NCBI RefSeq assembly: GCF_900142805.1
Contig: NZ_FRCF01000002.1
Location: 124,001 to 188,000, forward strand
Source of the DNA: Lacicoccus alkaliphilus DSM 16010
GTDB lineage: Bacteria; Bacillota; Bacilli; Staphylococcales; Salinicoccaceae
Direction: 5' to 3'
DNA: 64,000 nucleotides
This document shows, piece by piece, positions 9,814 through 18,611 of the stretch. The notes under the pieces were generated by a model that searched no databases, had not been told where the DNA came from, and worked only from the letters and a program-made list of their open reading frames with translations. Position 1 is the first letter of the stretch, and the number at the start of each line of letters is the position of its first letter. Position numbers and translations under genes: made by a program.

Positions 9814-11145
9814 TTAAAAGATGATGTGGGCCATCACGACAATTATAGGCAGTGTAATCGCCGTCCTGAGCAGGAAGATGATGAATAACCTGCCGAGGCC
9901 GACAGGGATTTTGGAACCGAGTATCACACCGCCGACTTCAGATAAATAAATCAGCTGGGTGATGCTCAATGCACCGATGACAAAGCGCGTCATATCCGAT
10001 GCAACACCTTCAATCAGGATGGCAGGGAGGAACATGTCCGTAAATCCGATGAACAAAGTTTCCGATGCCGCCTGTGCTTCTTCCAGTCCCATCAATTCGA
10101 GGAGGGGAACGAAAGGTGCACCTATCCAGGTGAACACCGGTGTGTATTCGGCGACGATCGTACCGAGTGTCCCGATTGCCATGACGATCGGCAACACAGC
10201 AAACCACATGTCCCCGACCGTTTTCAATGCATCCTTGAGATAATCCCCGAAACCTGCAGCTTTTCTGGCCCGGTTCATCGCCTGCCTGTATCCCCAGGTT
10301 GCAGGGTTGTATCCTTCTGGAACGGCTTCATTCAACTTCCGATCTTCACGGTAGTATGTATCATCGATTCCGGAGAGCGGTGGTATCCTTGGCATGATCA
10401 AAGCTGCCGCAAGACCGGCGATAAGGATCGTCAGATAGAATGCGCCAAAATAATCCATCAGACCGATCAAATCGAGGATCACCACAGTGAAGGTGATGGA
10501 TACGACGGAAAACGTCGTCGCGATGACTGTCGCTTCCCTTTTCGTATAGTAGCCGTCCTCATACTGCTTACTGCTCAGCAGGACACCGATAGTACCGTCC
10601 CCGACCCATGACGCGAGATTGTCGACGGTGGAGCGTCCCGGCAGAGTGAACAGCGGCCGCATTATCCTGGTGAACAGTGACCCGATGAATTCCAACAGGC
10701 CATAATTCAACAGGAGGGGCAGCAGTATGCCCGCAAAAAGAAACACCGATAACAGTGTAGGCATCAAATCATTGAAGATCATGCCGCCTGTGACTTCCGA
10801 TATGATGATTTCAGGTCCGGCCGCAAAATATGTCATCACTACAAATACTGCACCAAGCAGTCTGATGATGACCCATATGGGAGTGACGCTGAAAAGATCT
10901 GCCAGCAATTTCGATTCCGGACGGGTGACCCAGCTGAAAATCGCGGTAAGGGCAGCTGATAAAGCGATGATGACCATGATGATGATCAATATGGTTTCAT
11001 GCCCCAGCATATCCAGCAGCAGCCCCGCCAGATAGGCGACCGGTATCGTCGTATTCCCCTCTGCATCCGTCATCGGGAATAAGAACATGAAGACACCAAT
11101 CAGTGACGGAATCAAGAATTTTAATAAAGTTGCAGTTTTATTCAT
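9814..11145 (-). CDS. YjiH-family membrane protein with nucleoside-recognition (gate) domains
   Basis: Polytopic membrane protein of about 443 residues with many hydrophobic segments and two gate-type regions (around GRSTVDNLASWVGDGTIGVLL and the C-terminal GLGRLFIIFLLRTA). The YjiH family is related to spore-maturation and nucleoside-transport gate proteins; its substrate is unknown. I use the ATG at 11145, which follows an AAGGGA ribosome site. An upstream in-frame start at 11235 would add a basic stretch with no ribosome site. It is convergent with tyrS and divergent from the M19 dipeptidase gene. Confidence 0.85.
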   Translation of the reverse strand: MNKTATLLKFLIPSLIGVFMFLFPMTDAEGNTTIPVAYLAGLLLDMLGHETILIIIMVIIALSAALTAIFSWVTRPESKLLADLFSVTPIWVIIRLLGAVFVVMTYFAAGPEIIISEVTGGMIFNDLMPTLLSVFLFAGILLPLLLNYGLLEFIGSLFTRIMRPLFTLPGRSTVDNLASWVGDGTIGVLLSSKQYEDGYYTKREATVIATTFSVVSITFTVVILDLIGLMDYFGAFYLTILIAGLAAALIMPRIPPLSGIDDTYYREDRKLNEAVPEGYNPATWGYRQAMNRARKAAGFGDYLKDALKTVGDMWFAVLPIVMAIGTLGTIVAEYTPVFTWIGAPFVPLLELMGLEEAQAASETLFIGFTDMFLPAILIEGVASDMTRFVIGALSITQLIYLSEVGGVILGSKIPVGLGRLFIIFLLRTAITLPIIVVMAHIIF

Positions 11146-11298
11146 AAATATCCCTTCTTTCAATATGATTATACAATTTAGAATTGCAAAGTAAATAGAA
11201 AATCTCAGGGAAAACGTTTTCTTATGATGATTCAAGTGTATACCCTGCTACATATCAATTCAATAATTTTTAAAAAATGTATAAAAATATTTATATTT

Positions 11299-11326
11299 TT
11301 GTAGTCAGGCGGATAGTCTGTATAAT
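11299..11326 (+). promoter_or_regulatory. Probable promoter of the dipeptidase gene
   Basis: TTGTAG and TATAAT separated by 16 bases, ending about 25 bases before the start codon. Confidence 0.5.
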
Positions 11327-11350
11327 GAAAAGTGGAAGGAGGAAGAGCAT

Positions 11351-12298
11351 TTGAAAATTATCGATACACATTGTGATGCACTGTTGAAGCTGCAAAAAAA
11401 CAGGAGGAACGCCCTTGGCTTCATGGATGATAAGCCATCGATGCGCTTTCAGGACTCAGAGGAAATCGATACGAATCATGAGCGTCTTAAAGATGGCGGG
11501 GTGAAAGTCCAGTTTTTCGCGATTTTCATTTCTCCGAAGATACCGGATAATGAAAAATGGCAGCACGCCCTCGAGCAGGTGGATTTGTTCTATAATGAGG
11601 TGCTGAGCTGTGAAAATGTCGTACATATCAAAGACCTTAAAGAGATCGGCCGCCTGGAAGAGCATGAAATCGGGGCGGTATTGACGCTGGAAGGTTCCGA
11701 TGCGTTCGGCAACGACCTGATGAAACTGCGCACGTTGATCAGGCTGGGCGTCCTGTCACTCGGGCTTGTGTGGAATAATGCCAACCTGGTTGCGGACGGC
11801 GTCGGTGAGAACAGAGGGGCAGGGCTTACGAACTTCGGTCACGAAGTGATAGAGCTGTGCAATGCCGATGACATCCTCGTCGATGTCAGCCATTTGAACG
11901 TCCCGGGCTTCAATGACATCATCGATACGGCTGACCGGGTGTTTGCCAGCCACTCGAACGCGAGGGGTGTATTCGATCATCCTCGCAATCTGACGGATGA
12001 ACAGATTGAAAAAATCATTGAAAAAGGCGGCATGATCAATATTGTCTTCTGTCCACCTTTCATCGGGGAAGGGGCACTTGGCATTGAAGCGCTGTTCCCG
12101 CATATCGACCGGATCATCAGTCTAGGCGGTGCCGATCATATCGGAATCGGTTCTGATTTTGACGGCATATCCACTTATCCCGAGGGGCTCCGCCATTCGG
12201 GTGAATATCGGAATCTCGTCGATGCCTTCGTTGAAAAATATGGTGGGGACTTTACGGAAAAAATCGCCCACCGCAACTTCATCCATATTTTCGGATAA
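11351..12298 (+). CDS. Membrane dipeptidase-type metallohydrolase (peptidase family M19)
   Basis: Zinc-dependent dipeptidase of the renal dipeptidase/amidohydrolase fold, 315 residues, predicted cytoplasmic (no signal peptide). The metal ligands are visible: H7 and D9 in DTHCD, a Glu in LTLEGSDAF near residue 115, then His in DVSHLN and ASHSNARG. GIGSDFDG near the C-terminus is also typical. The start is TTG, supported by a GGAGGAAG ribosome site and by the alignment of the DTHCD motif at the N-terminus. Substrate may be L-D or D-containing dipeptides; this is a family-level statement. A terminator shared with the next, convergent gene follows. Confidence 0.9.
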   Translation: MKIIDTHCDALLKLQKNRRNALGFMDDKPSMRFQDSEEIDTNHERLKDGGVKVQFFAIFISPKIPDNEKWQHALEQVDLFYNEVLSCENVVHIKDLKEIGRLEEHEIGAVLTLEGSDAFGNDLMKLRTLIRLGVLSLGLVWNNANLVADGVGENRGAGLTNFGHEVIELCNADDILVDVSHLNVPGFNDIIDTADRVFASHSNARGVFDHPRNLTDEQIEKIIEKGGMINIVFCPPFIGEGALGIEALFPHIDRIISLGGADHIGIGSDFDGISTYPEGLRHSGEYRNLVDAFVEKYGGDFTEKIAHRNFIHIFG

Positions 12299-12305
12299 AG
12301 AAAAA

Positions 12306-12327
12306 AAGGCTGGAAACAGCCTTTTAC
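12306..12327. terminator. Terminator between dipeptidase and lipoprotein genes
   Basis: AAGGCTG-GAAA-CAGCCTT stem with A-run left and T-run right; it serves the plus gene and overlaps the end of the minus-strand lipoprotein gene. Confidence 0.75.
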
Positions 12328-12815
12328 TCTTCTGTAATTTCATTGTATTGGTCTTCAACCGCCTCATATTTCCGCTCGACTTCGACTTCCTGTGCACGTA
12401 TTTCCTCCAGGTCCCCCTCAAAAGATTCGGAGAAGTCTTCTTCGTCCAATGGATTGGATACATAGAAGCTCAAATTGAACTGGCCATACATCCGGGTGAG
12501 ATTTTCCAGGCTGTCGATATAATCCAGCATGGATTCCTGCAACTCAAGGTTCTCCGTACTGCCGAATTCGAAATTATTGATCACTGCCTTGAAATCATCG
12601 AATTGAGGCAGCAGATTATTGTAATAGATGTCGAGCTGTTCTTCCCGGTTACCGGCCTCCCTCACATGGTCCAGCTCCCTTTCCACGTTGTTCCTCAATT
12701 CTTCGTGGTTCCTGTTGAAAGCCTCATACATATCTTCAAGCTCCGATACTTCCCCCTCGTTGCATGCCATCAATATGAAACTGACAGCAGATATTAAAAG
12801 AATCATTTTTTTCAT
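12324..12815 (-). CDS. Putative lipoprotein, unknown function
   Basis: The protein has 163 residues with a lipoprotein signal peptide: MKKMILLISAVSFILMAC, the lipobox Cys being residue 18. The mature part is strongly charged, rich in Glu and Asn, and likely mostly helical or coiled coil (ELEDMYEAFNRNHEEL...). Size and composition recall the YkyA-type putative cell-wall binding lipoproteins of Firmicutes, but I see no decisive motif. It is a single gene, ending in the terminator shared with the dipeptidase gene. It diverges from the MFS gene. Confidence 0.75.
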   Translation of the reverse strand: MKKMILLISAVSFILMACNEGEVSELEDMYEAFNRNHEELRNNVERELDHVREAGNREEQLDIYYNNLLPQFDDFKAVINNFEFGSTENLELQESMLDYIDSLENLTRMYGQFNLSFYVSNPLDEEDFSESFEGDLEEIRAQEVEVERKYEAVEDQYNEITEE

Positions 12816-12934
12816 ATTGTCACCCGCTTTATTTTTATTTTACCATGGAGCGGTATAAAACATTTGGTTTTAATTCTTTCATCAATATTGTATAATACCC
12901 GGGTTGATTATTTTTGGAAGTGATAGGTGAAATT

Positions 12935-14080
12935 ATGAATAAAAAATTATTGGTCACTTTCACTGTCGGGGTTTTCCTGCTCGGCATGATGGAATTGATC
13001 ATTTCGGGAATCATTGAGCTGATGAGTGATGACCTCGGAATCAGCGTGGCTGTGACGGGGCAGCTGATCACCGTGTACGCGGTGAGTTTTGCATTTTTCG
13101 GCCCGCTGTTGGTAAAACTGTCTGAAAGGTATAAACCGAAGCCGGTCATCCTGATCTCCATTGTGGTGTTCATCATCGGAAATATCATATTCGGGCTCTC
13201 CAGCACATTTCTGATGCTTGCTCTCGGCAGGGTGATCACAGCGATGGCGGCAGCGGTGTTCATAGTGAAAATACTGGACATGACGGTGCTGCTGTCGGAG
13301 CCGAGTACGCGCGGTAAGATGATCGCGCTCGTCTATATGGGCTTTTCAGCTGCGAATGTCTTCGGGATTCCGCTTGGTACACTGCTCGGTACGATGTTTG
13401 GATGGAGAATCATTTTCCTTCTTGTGATCGTGCTCGCTCTGCTTGTCGGCCTTGCATTGATATTGCTCGCGCCTGACAAAGAAGCGACGGACAAGGACAG
13501 CACATCAAAGACACACATCAAGAATATGAAGAACGTCATTTTCTATATCGGCGTGACGATGTCTGTACTGATCGGTAATTATATCGTCCTCGGTTACATT
13601 TCGCCGCTCATGACATCGAACGGCTATACGCTCACCAACGTTTCTGCAGCATTGTTCATCGCAGGGGCCGGCGGGATGGCCGGCACGGTCCTAGGCGGTA
13701 ATCTGGTGGACAGATTCGGCCCGAAGAAGACGATAGTGACGATGCTCGCATTGTTTTCGGTCACCATGCTGCTCATGCCGCTCCTGTACGGTGTCCCTGT
13801 GCTGTTCTACCTGAACCTCTTCGTATGGAGCCTGTTCCAGTGGAGTACGAGCCCGGCGGTACAGTCGGGCCTGGTCGACTCGGTCGAAGGTTCAGCCGCC
13901 AATGTCTTCAGCTGGAACATGTCCGGACTGAATCTCGGAATCGGCATCGGTGCTGTCATCGGGGGACTCTTCATCAGCCGTTTTGATATCAGTTTTGCCC
14001 CCTGGCTCAGCTTCTTCATCATTTTGATCGGCATCGTATTCGCTCTGTTAGTCAAAGAGGAAAAAAGGTTGTATAATTAG
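12935..14080 (+). CDS. MFS transporter, drug/sugar efflux (AraJ/PbuE-like)
   Basis: About 381 residues with 12 predicted hydrophobic segments. Motif A-like loop (LSERYKPKPVI) follows TM2, and GNLVDRFGPKKTIV is the equivalent loop after TM8. This arrangement is typical of DHA1-type exporters such as AraJ, YdhP or PbuE. Substrate cannot be read from sequence. The ATG at 12935 is preferred because it follows GGTGA; a TTG at 12914 lacks a ribosome site. The small membrane protein gene follows 25 bases downstream and is probably cotranscribed. Confidence 0.88.
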   Translation: MNKKLLVTFTVGVFLLGMMELIISGIIELMSDDLGISVAVTGQLITVYAVSFAFFGPLLVKLSERYKPKPVILISIVVFIIGNIIFGLSSTFLMLALGRVITAMAAAVFIVKILDMTVLLSEPSTRGKMIALVYMGFSAANVFGIPLGTLLGTMFGWRIIFLLVIVLALLVGLALILLAPDKEATDKDSTSKTHIKNMKNVIFYIGVTMSVLIGNYIVLGYISPLMTSNGYTLTNVSAALFIAGAGGMAGTVLGGNLVDRFGPKKTIVTMLALFSVTMLLMPLLYGVPVLFYLNLFVWSLFQWSTSPAVQSGLVDSVEGSAANVFSWNMSGLNLGIGIGAVIGGLFISRFDISFAPWLSFFIILIGIVFALLVKEEKRLYN

Positions 14081-14105
14081 GGAGAATGGATAGTGAGGGA
14101 TTTTT

Positions 14106-14375
14106 ATGGTGATGAGAATTTTGTTATATGCAGGGCTTGGGCTGTTATCCATCTACCTGCTGAATTATTTTGAAATCGCAAATGTTGAATTCACATTTGT
14201 GAATATGCTGATCGCAGTCGGGGGGATTGTACTCCTCAGGATACTGTATTCACTGTTCATCCGTCTGCTCAGAGTATTCGTATTCGCATTTGTATTCCTG
14301 CCCCTGATCGGTCTGCTTGTTTATTATTTGTATTCATATTTTACAGGACAGTCTGTAGACCTTGTATTATGGTAG
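14106..14375 (+). CDS. Small membrane protein, unknown function
   Basis: This is an 89-residue, very hydrophobic protein with two or three membrane segments (about 5-22, 30-50 and 52-75) and few charged residues. It follows the MFS gene closely with a GTGAGGG ribosome site and ends just before a terminator, so the two probably form an operon. I do not recognise the family. Confidence 0.65.
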   Translation: MVMRILLYAGLGLLSIYLLNYFEIANVEFTFVNMLIAVGGIVLLRILYSLFIRLLRVFVFAFVFLPLIGLLVYYLYSYFTGQSVDLVLW

Positions 14376-14381
14376 AAAAAT

Positions 14382-14410
14382 TGAACGGCAAATCCGCCGT
14401 TCAGTTTTTT
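14382..14410 (+). terminator. Terminator after the MFS/small membrane protein pair
   Basis: TGAACGGC pairs with GCCGTTCA around a short loop, followed by TTTTTT. Confidence 0.82.
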
Positions 14411-14470
14411 ATTTTCATTCTGAAGGTTTATAATGGAGGTGCATCGAATAAAAAATGTTGAGGTGAGCAT

Positions 14471-15661
14471 GTGAATAACAGTCATCAGCCGACGGCTATT
14501 TCCGACAGGGTCCATGAAATCGACGGCATCAGAGGGTTTGCATTACTGGGCATATTATTGATGAACATCATGTCCTTTGCCACGCCCATGATGCAGGACG
14601 CCATGGAAATGCGGCAGACGGAGCGGTTTACCGGCCAGTACAATGAATGGACGATTTTCTTCATCAACACTTTTGTGACGGCGAACTTCTATACGATGTT
14701 CTCATTTCTATTCGGCCTTGGATTCTACATATTCTTATCGAGGGCACAGAGGAAGGTGCAGTCGACCAATGTATTGTTTTTGCGCCGGATGGGCATGCTC
14801 CTCATATTCGGCATACTGCACGGCGTCTTTTTGTGGTACGGCGACATCTTATGGACTTACGCCGTGACGGGCATCCTTCTTCTGATTTTCTATAAATTCA
14901 GAGCGAAAGTGAACCTGATCATCAGCATCGTCATACTTTCGGTATTCACCGTATTTTTACTGATGGCGGCGATTCCCATGTTCATGATGGAAATACCGAT
15001 GGAAGGGACATTTTCGCTGGGGTTCGACATGACCGGAACGATCCACAATAACGACTACATCGGACTGCTCGGCATCAATGCGGCCTTTTTGGGGTTGAAC
15101 TTGATGAACGTCGTATTTTTAGTTCCCATCGTCCTTGCGGTTTTTCTGCTTGGGCTGTATGCGGGTCAGAAAGGCATCTTCAACGATCTCGACAGGCACA
15201 GGCGCCTGATCAAAAGGGTCGCCGGCATCGGCATCGGCGTGGGGCTGCCTGTGAAGGCCCTCACCGGCTATGCGATGACGTATGAGACGCTGAACGGTGG
15301 ATGGAACATGCTGTCGCTGCTCGCCAATACGTTAGGCGGACCGCTGATGTCACTCGGTTATATCGCATTGTTCCTGATCATCGCACGCCGGGTTCCGGTG
15401 CTCGTCAAAATCCTGCAGCCGGTGGGTCAGATGGCGCTCACGAACTATATCATGCAGACCGTGATCATGATGGTGATATTCTACGGTTTCAATCTCTTCA
15501 ACCGCGTGGATGCAGTTTATTTCATCCCGATTGTACTCGGTGTATTCATCATCCAGGTCATCTACAGTCTGATGTGGATGAAAGTATTCCGCTTTGGGCC
15601 GCTGGAATGGCTGTGGCGGATGGTGACCTACTGGAAAGTCATGCCCATATCAAGACGTTAA
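14471..15661 (+). CDS. DUF418 family membrane protein
   Basis: The polytopic membrane protein has 396 residues. The N-terminus has the conserved DGIRGFALLGILLMNI signature of the DUF418/YeiB family, and the C-terminal third has the DUF418 domain (GQMALTNYIMQT, then FGPLEWLWR). The family resembles acyltransferase-3-like membrane proteins, but its reaction is not established. The start is a GTG with a GAGGTGAG ribosome site. Its TAA overlaps the stop of the convergent C45 gene by four bases, with no terminator between the two. Confidence 0.88.
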   Translation: MNNSHQPTAISDRVHEIDGIRGFALLGILLMNIMSFATPMMQDAMEMRQTERFTGQYNEWTIFFINTFVTANFYTMFSFLFGLGFYIFLSRAQRKVQSTNVLFLRRMGMLLIFGILHGVFLWYGDILWTYAVTGILLLIFYKFRAKVNLIISIVILSVFTVFLLMAAIPMFMMEIPMEGTFSLGFDMTGTIHNNDYIGLLGINAAFLGLNLMNVVFLVPIVLAVFLLGLYAGQKGIFNDLDRHRRLIKRVAGIGIGVGLPVKALTGYAMTYETLNGGWNMLSLLANTLGGPLMSLGYIALFLIIARRVPVLVKILQPVGQMALTNYIMQTVIMMVIFYGFNLFNRVDAVYFIPIVLGVFIIQVIYSLMWMKVFRFGPLEWLWRMVTYWKVMPISRR

Positions 15662-16713
15662 AGGCGCTTCTTCCGCTGCCAGTCGGCAGTGGTGAAGGGC
15701 AGGTCCGTATCAATGGTTGATCGGAAGTGGTCTGTTTCAAGGTCACTGCCATCCAGCCATTTTTTAAAATCGACAAAATGGAAATCACCGTTGCCGATAC
15801 GGAACTCCGTCGTCAGGTCATCTTTATCGTAGTAGGATGTATGGATCGTGCCGGACCAGCTCTTATAGTTGTCGACGTACAATCCTTTTTCCTCATCAGT
15901 GAACAGGGTTTTCAGGCTTTCTTTGGTGGGGGATGTGATATCTGTGAGAATATCCTGCCTTTCCAGGGAATCTTTCATGTATCTCCTGTTTTCCCCGGGC
16001 ATCTCCTCATAATGGTTTGTGCATATCGCCGAGTCCCTGAAGACGACGTTTCGTGGTGACGTTTCCGCGATGAATGAATCATTGCCCTTATCCTGGACGA
16101 TGTAGCTGAAGCCGCCTCTGTGAGGGATGTTTGCGAGAAGTACCCGTGCTTCTTCCGCCGTCCTGCATGTTTCAAGTATGAACCTTGAGATGATGAAGCA
16201 GGTGAAACCGTCAAAAGGTGTTTTACGATTCATGAAGTTATAACCGGCCACAAGGCCGTGTTCATTCATCCCGTCCATCCGGCCGGTCACACGCGAAGCG
16301 GGGCCGGTATGGGCATATCCTCTTCCAGCTTCGGGCTTGAACAGCTTGTAGACGCCGTCGTAAGCGTTCGGGTGGTAATCATAATTCCGAATGAAGTGGT
16401 CATCATCCAGGAACACGCTGCAGCCTGAATCTTTCGGGCTGACCCTGTAATGTGCAAAGTTCAATAAAACCGATTCATCACTGATTTTAAGGCTGTCCTG
16501 AAGCCCCTCGAGTTCCTCCCATATTGAAGGCGCGATCTCCATATATAATTTTCTGGTTTCTTCATGATCGAGCTGGAATTTCGGACGTCTCTTCACCCAC
16601 TCATACTCACGGTTCTCCATATAATGGGTTTCTTTAAGCTGTTCACCCTGATGGATGCCATAGTCATAATGGCTGCCCCTGAACTGACTTACGTTCATGA
16701 TGATTTCTGCCAT
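15658..16713 (-). CDS. C45-family autoproteolytic acyltransferase/hydrolase
   Basis: The protein has 351 residues and is related to acyl-CoA:6-aminopenicillanate acyltransferase and choloylglycine-type Ntn hydrolases. The likely nucleophile is Cys98 in KDSGCSVF, followed by the conserved FIRNYDYHP stretch. The later MNEHGLVAGYNF and CRTAEEARVLLANIPHRGGFSYIVQDKGN segments are typical of C45 members. Mature Ntn enzymes expose the Cys after cleavage, so a propeptide of about 97 residues is implied; alternatively the enzyme acts without processing. The ATG has a GGAGGTG site and begins 15 bases after the phosphatase gene, so the two are an operon. Confidence 0.85.
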   Translation of the reverse strand: MAEIIMNVSQFRGSHYDYGIHQGEQLKETHYMENREYEWVKRRPKFQLDHEETRKLYMEIAPSIWEELEGLQDSLKISDESVLLNFAHYRVSPKDSGCSVFLDDDHFIRNYDYHPNAYDGVYKLFKPEAGRGYAHTGPASRVTGRMDGMNEHGLVAGYNFMNRKTPFDGFTCFIISRFILETCRTAEEARVLLANIPHRGGFSYIVQDKGNDSFIAETSPRNVVFRDSAICTNHYEEMPGENRRYMKDSLERQDILTDITSPTKESLKTLFTDEEKGLYVDNYKSWSGTIHTSYYDKDDLTTEFRIGNGDFHFVDFKKWLDGSDLETDHFRSTIDTDLPFTTADWQRKKRL

Positions 16714-16728
16714 TGGAACACCTCCGTA

Positions 16729-17292
16729 TCAATTTTGTGTATTTATATTATAAGCTGTCACAATCCAGTCATCATCATGATGTTCGATCATGCTGAGGGA
16801 ACAATTATCCAATTTTGTAAGCACCATATGTACCTCCCCGGTATACATGGATAAAAATGACTTGATCGTCCTCGAATGTGCCGTGACCATCACATTCTTC
16901 CCCATATGATGCTCTTCGATGTAAGCCATCATCCTGCGTGTCCGCCCCGTGAGGGATTTGAAGGATTCGGCGCCGGGCAGGTCGCCCTGGGGATATCTCA
17001 ACCGTATATTTTCTATGTGCTCGCCTTCCAGTGGACCGAAGTACTGTTCTTTCAGTTCATCGAACACTTTGATATCAAGATTGTGGTGTTCGTTGATGAT
17101 TTCTGCAGTCTTATATGCGCGGGAAAGTGGACTGGAGAGCATGATTTCGATATTTTCGTCCTTGAAGAATTCGCGGGCCTTTTTTGCCTGATCGATTCCT
17201 GATGCATTCAGGGGAATATCGCTCGAACCCTGCAGGCGCAGCGATTGATTGAATTCAGTCACTCCATGTCTTACCAAGAAAATCTTCGTCAT
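16729..17292 (-). CDS. Histidine phosphatase (phosphoglycerate mutase-like) family protein
   Basis: The 187-residue protein has the phosphohistidine motif LVRHGVTEFN at the N-terminus (catalytic His9), Arg in SSPLSRAYKTAE near residue 60, Glu in LKEQYFGPLEGE near residue 85, and the second catalytic His in TAHSRTIKSFL near residue 140. It resembles broad-specificity phosphatases such as PhoE/GpmB. Substrate is not determinable. It is the first gene of a two-gene minus-strand operon with the C45 hydrolase and diverges from the esterase gene at 17384. Confidence 0.88.
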   Translation of the reverse strand: MTKIFLVRHGVTEFNQSLRLQGSSDIPLNASGIDQAKKAREFFKDENIEIMLSSPLSRAYKTAEIINEHHNLDIKVFDELKEQYFGPLEGEHIENIRLRYPQGDLPGAESFKSLTGRTRRMMAYIEEHHMGKNVMVTAHSRTIKSFLSMYTGEVHMVLTKLDNCSLSMIEHHDDDWIVTAYNINTQN

Positions 17293-17383
17293 TTACAACA
17301 CCTCGGGATAAAATTATTAAATTATATGATACCATTAATATGACTGTAAGATGTCTTTGTTTCAAATTATTGAGAGGTGTTAA

Positions 17384-18295
17384 ATGATGAATCTGCAAAG
17401 TTTTTATATCGGGGATCACCATGCGGAAGTGACCATGATGCTCGGGGCTCAGGAAAAGACGGCGAAAGGTCACCCGGCCGTGGTGATCTGCCCCGGCGGA
17501 AGCTATATGTATGTTTCCAAAAGGGAGGCCGAACCTGTCGCCTACCAGTTCCTGGCACAAGGGTACCATGTCTTCATCCTGAACTATTCAACAATCGGCA
17601 GCGCGATAGAGAAGGAAGGCAGGACACCGACGCGGGATGAGCTTTACCAGCTGGCAGCAATGGTGGAAGATGACAAAGAGCTCGGATCCGAATTTCCGAC
17701 GCCTCTCACGGAGCTTGCGAGGACGATGACTTTCATCAGGGAGAACTGTCATGAGTTCAATATCGACCCGGACAGAATAGGCGTGGCGGGCTTCTCTGCA
17801 GGCGGGCATCTTGCTGCGAGTCTCGGTGTGCACTGGTCGAGTGACTGGCTTAAGGAGGCTGTAGGTATAGAGAACAGATGGTTCAGGCCGAACTTCCAGA
17901 TTTTAAGTTATCCGATACTCGATTATGTGCTCAACAAGGAGATTGCGGAGGAAAGGGGCACGGGGGATCCTAAATTCATGGAAATCGCTTCAAGGATGAT
18001 CTACGGGGCGGTGCCTGACGAGAAGAGTGTGAAGCTGAGCCGACTGAAGGATTACGTCTCATCCGATACGCCGCCGACATTCATCTGGCATACGATGGAG
18101 GACCAGCTTGTATTCGTGCAGAATTCACTGGATTTCGCCAAATCACTGGATGAGCATCGAATCCCATGGGAACTCCATACGTTCCAGCAAGGCGAACACG
18201 GGCTCAGCCTTGCGACGGAACTGACCGGCAAAGTGAATGTGCGGGCGAGCCGATGGCTCGATCTGATGTTCACATGGCTGAAAGTCAATCTTTAA
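17384..18295 (+). CDS. Alpha/beta hydrolase (acetyl-esterase/BD-FAE-like)
   Basis: The 303-residue alpha/beta hydrolase has the oxyanion region CPGGSYMYVS near residue 36 and the nucleophile elbow GFSAGGH with Ser138. An acid is likely Asp in HTMEDQLVFV near residue 245, and the catalytic His is in QGEHGLSLA near residue 275. The order matches xylan-esterase-like or endo-1,4-xylanase-annotated esterases. No signal peptide, so it is cytoplasmic. Two adjacent ATGs (17384, 17387) could serve as start after AGAGGTG; the second has the better spacing. Confidence 0.87.
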   Translation: MMNLQSFYIGDHHAEVTMMLGAQEKTAKGHPAVVICPGGSYMYVSKREAEPVAYQFLAQGYHVFILNYSTIGSAIEKEGRTPTRDELYQLAAMVEDDKELGSEFPTPLTELARTMTFIRENCHEFNIDPDRIGVAGFSAGGHLAASLGVHWSSDWLKEAVGIENRWFRPNFQILSYPILDYVLNKEIAEERGTGDPKFMEIASRMIYGAVPDEKSVKLSRLKDYVSSDTPPTFIWHTMEDQLVFVQNSLDFAKSLDEHRIPWELHTFQQGEHGLSLATELTGKVNVRASRWLDLMFTWLKVNL

Positions 18296-18302
18296 ACAAA
18301 AA

Positions 18303-18336
18303 ATTACAGGAGACGCTATGAAGGTCTCCTGTAATT
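18303..18336. terminator. Terminator between esterase gene and the small minus-strand gene
   Basis: ATTACAGGAGAC pairs perfectly with GTCTCCTGTAAT around a nine-base loop. The T-run is on the minus-strand side (before the 5' arm as a run of A), so it mainly ends the minus-strand gene, but the stem may also act on the esterase transcript. Confidence 0.75.
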
Positions 18337-18528
18337 CAATTCGTAAATTTTAATTCTCTCGGTATGATAAGGATATATGATCTCCATCATATTATATGCC
18401 GGATCATCGCAACGACTCACTTTTTTCATATAATGTTCTTTTATATGCTCCGTATCACTTGAATCGTTTACAAGGTGATACATTGTTTTGTTATTCTTGG
18501 TGTCACTATACTTGACTAAAATTGTCAT
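18316..18528 (-). CDS. Small hypothetical protein
   Basis: A 70-residue soluble protein beginning MTILVKYSDTKNN, rich in charged residues and Tyr. The ATG has a GGGAG ribosome site at good spacing, and the gene ends inside a terminator hairpin whose T-run points the right way, which supports a real gene. No family is recognised. One Cys occurs at about residue 40. Confidence 0.6.
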   Translation of the reverse strand: MTILVKYSDTKNNKTMYHLVNDSSDTEHIKEHYMKKVSRCDDPAYNMMEIIYPYHTERIKIYELNYRRPS

Positions 18529-18611
18529 GATACACCAACTCCCTCGTCATTCATATAGCCAAAGCGATGAAGAAATAAACATTTTTACACATAATCGTTT
18601 CATATACGAAA

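Noticed and set aside
12914-12934. Upstream TTG start for the MFS transporter
   Set aside because: No ribosome site in front, while the ATG at 12935 has GGTGA at correct spacing.
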